Shown here piece after piece: positions 5,380-6,329 of a DNA stretch of 6,329 nt; positions within the stretch are counted from its first letter, which is position 1; each line of letters opens with the position of its first letter. The notes beneath the pieces were generated by a model. The model had not been told where the DNA came from. It ran no database searches and saw only the letters and a list, made by a program, of their open reading frames with translations. Made by a program: the position numbers and the translations under genes. The stretch spans positions 1 to 6,329 of the forward strand of contig JAMDEM010000194.1 of the NCBI GenBank assembly GCA_023486985.1, read 5' to 3'. This DNA comes from Bacillota bacterium (lineage in GTDB: Bacteria > Vulcanimicrobiota > JAMDEM01).

Positions 5380-6329
5380 ATGAGAATAATTTTTATGGGC
5401 ACGGCAGAATTTGCCGTGCCTTCTTTAAGCAAATTGTACGGTTCAAGCCACGAAGTCCTAGCGGTTGTTACTCAGGTTGATAAGCCGAAAGGAAGGGGCT
5501 ACCAGCTTGCGCCTTCTCCGGTAAAGGAAAAGGCTTTATCACTGGGTCTTCCGGTTTTCCAGCCAAAAAAATTAAAGGACCCGGATTTTCTGGAAACCTT
5601 CAAGAGCCTTAATCCCGACCTTGTCGCAGTGGCGGCATACGCAAAATTAATTCCCCCGGAAATCCTTTATTTCCCTGCTCATGGATGCATAAATGTTCAT
5701 CCCTCGCTCATTCCTGATTTCAGGGGTCCTTCTCCGGTAGAATCTGCAATAATGGCGGGAAGGAAAGAAACGGGAATAACTATCTTTTTCATGAACGAAG
5801 GCTATGATACAGGTGACGTAATACTTCAAAAGAAAGTTCCATTACCTGACGAATATACCGGCGGAATCCTTGCAGAAAAACTTGCAGATGCCGGTGCGGA
5901 ATTACTGCTTGACGCAATAGATATGATTGAGAAAGGAACTCCTGAAAGAACCCCTCAGGACTTAAAGGCAGGCTCTTATACCAGAATGATAAAGAACGAG
6001 GACTGCCTGATTGACTGGAATCTTTCGCCGGAAGATATTCATAACAAGGTGCGGGCTTTAAATCCCAAGCCTTCCGCTCTTACCCGTTTCCGCGGCAAAA
6101 TTTTAAAAGTCCTTGAAACCGAGCCGGCCGTGTGCGGCGAAATCTTCCCGCCGGGTGAAATTGTTGATATTATGAAAAACAAAGGCATTTTAATTGCCTG
6201 TAAAAACGGCTGTTTACTTTTAAAATTAGTTCAGCCGGAAGGCAAAAAATTAATGAAAGCCTGGGACTTCGCACTGGGATATAAACCGGACAGGGGCGAA
6301 AAACTTTCCTCCTGTGTTTATTACCGTCA
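5380..6329 (+). CDS. fmt: Methionyl-tRNA formyltransferase, 3' end cut by window
   Basis: This enzyme transfers a formyl group from 10-formyltetrahydrofolate to initiator Met-tRNA. The frame is open from ATG 5380 to the last base: 316 full codons with no stop. Family members usually have about 310-320 residues, so only the extreme C-terminus is missing. Landmarks are the N-terminal FMGTAEFAVPSL (5-16), VDKPKGRG (33-40), the catalytic and folate-binding stretch NVHPSLIPDFRG (105-116) with Asn105 and His107, and DTGD (143-146) with the catalytic Asp. The C-terminal tRNA-binding domain includes VRALNPKPSA and ends near AWDFALGYKPDRGEKL. After the RG the usual GAAPI reads GPSPVE, and the usual AYGK-type motif is AYAK (86-89); both are mild departures. 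The Shine-Dalgarno is weak (CAGGG, 5367-5371), which fits translational coupling to def. A terminator-like hairpin overlaps codons 7-14. Confidence 0.97.
   Translation, partial: MRIIFMGTAEFAVPSLSKLYGSSHEVLAVVTQVDKPKGRGYQLAPSPVKEKALSLGLPVFQPKKLKDPDFLETFKSLNPDLVAVAAYAKLIPPEILYFPAHGCINVHPSLIPDFRGPSPVESAIMAGRKETGITIFFMNEGYDTGDVILQKKVPLPDEYTGGILAEKLADAGAELLLDAIDMIEKGTPERTPQDLKAGSYTRMIKNEDCLIDWNLSPEDIHNKVRALNPKPSALTRFRGKILKVLETEPAVCGEIFPPGEIVDIMKNKGILIACKNGCLLLKLVQPEGKKLMKAWDFALGYKPDRGEKLSSCVYYR
5398..5420. repeat. Perfect hairpin inside the start of fmt
   Basis: GGCACGGCA (5398-5406) and TGCCGTGCC (5412-5420) form a nine-pair GC-rich stem with loop GAATT, followed by TTCTTT. It encodes the conserved GTAEFAVPS of the enzyme, so coding constraint may explain it. 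It resembles an intrinsic terminator or a structure that limits translation in the first codons. Confidence 0.6.

Noticed and set aside
5647..5829. Leftward frame inside fmt
   Set aside because: It is antisense to the most conserved part of fmt, is short and has no recognisable features.

Overview
The window reads as bacterial chromosome of moderately low GC, with dense genes, strong purine-rich Shine-Dalgarno sites and several GTG starts. The def-fmt pair shows formyl-Met translation initiation, hence Bacteria. Two secreted proteins built on the copper amine oxidase N-terminal-like ('stalk') fold, which is common in Firmicutes and some deep-branching uncultured lineages, point loosely in that direction. 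I cannot place it more precisely from sequence alone.

Layout. Positions 1-252 (minus) hold a small unrecognised ORF with a good sigma-70/A-type promoter. Its last 13 codons are an exact inverted copy of part of the next gene, so its 3' end is suspect. Positions 433-834 (plus) encode a compact CoA-binding (Rossmann-like) protein of the YccU/YneT type. Positions 904-2919 encode the primosomal helicase PriA, complete in its helicase and zinc motifs but short in the winged-helix region. Two tandem paralogous exported proteins follow (2940-3821 and 4061-4843), each with a signal peptide, stalk-like domain, Pro-rich linker and C-terminal beta domain. They are separated by a 239-base gene-free, GC-richer stretch packed with inverted repeats. 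Peptide deformylase (4860-5366) and methionyl-tRNA formyltransferase (5380 to the window edge, open at the 3' end) close the window.

How the genes fit together. priA, def and fmt form a familiar bacterial housekeeping cluster: replication restart, removal of the N-formyl group, and formylation of initiator Met-tRNA. Here the cluster is interrupted by the exported-protein pair. Spacings of 20, 16 and 13 bases suggest co-transcription from priA into the first paralog and from the second paralog through def to fmt. The structured 239-base region is the only place for processing, termination or re-initiation between these two blocks.

I found no CRISPR array, tRNA, rRNA or transposase. The points most worth a second look are the inverted copy at the left edge, the structured intergenic region, the tandem exported paralogs of unknown role, and the shortened PriA.
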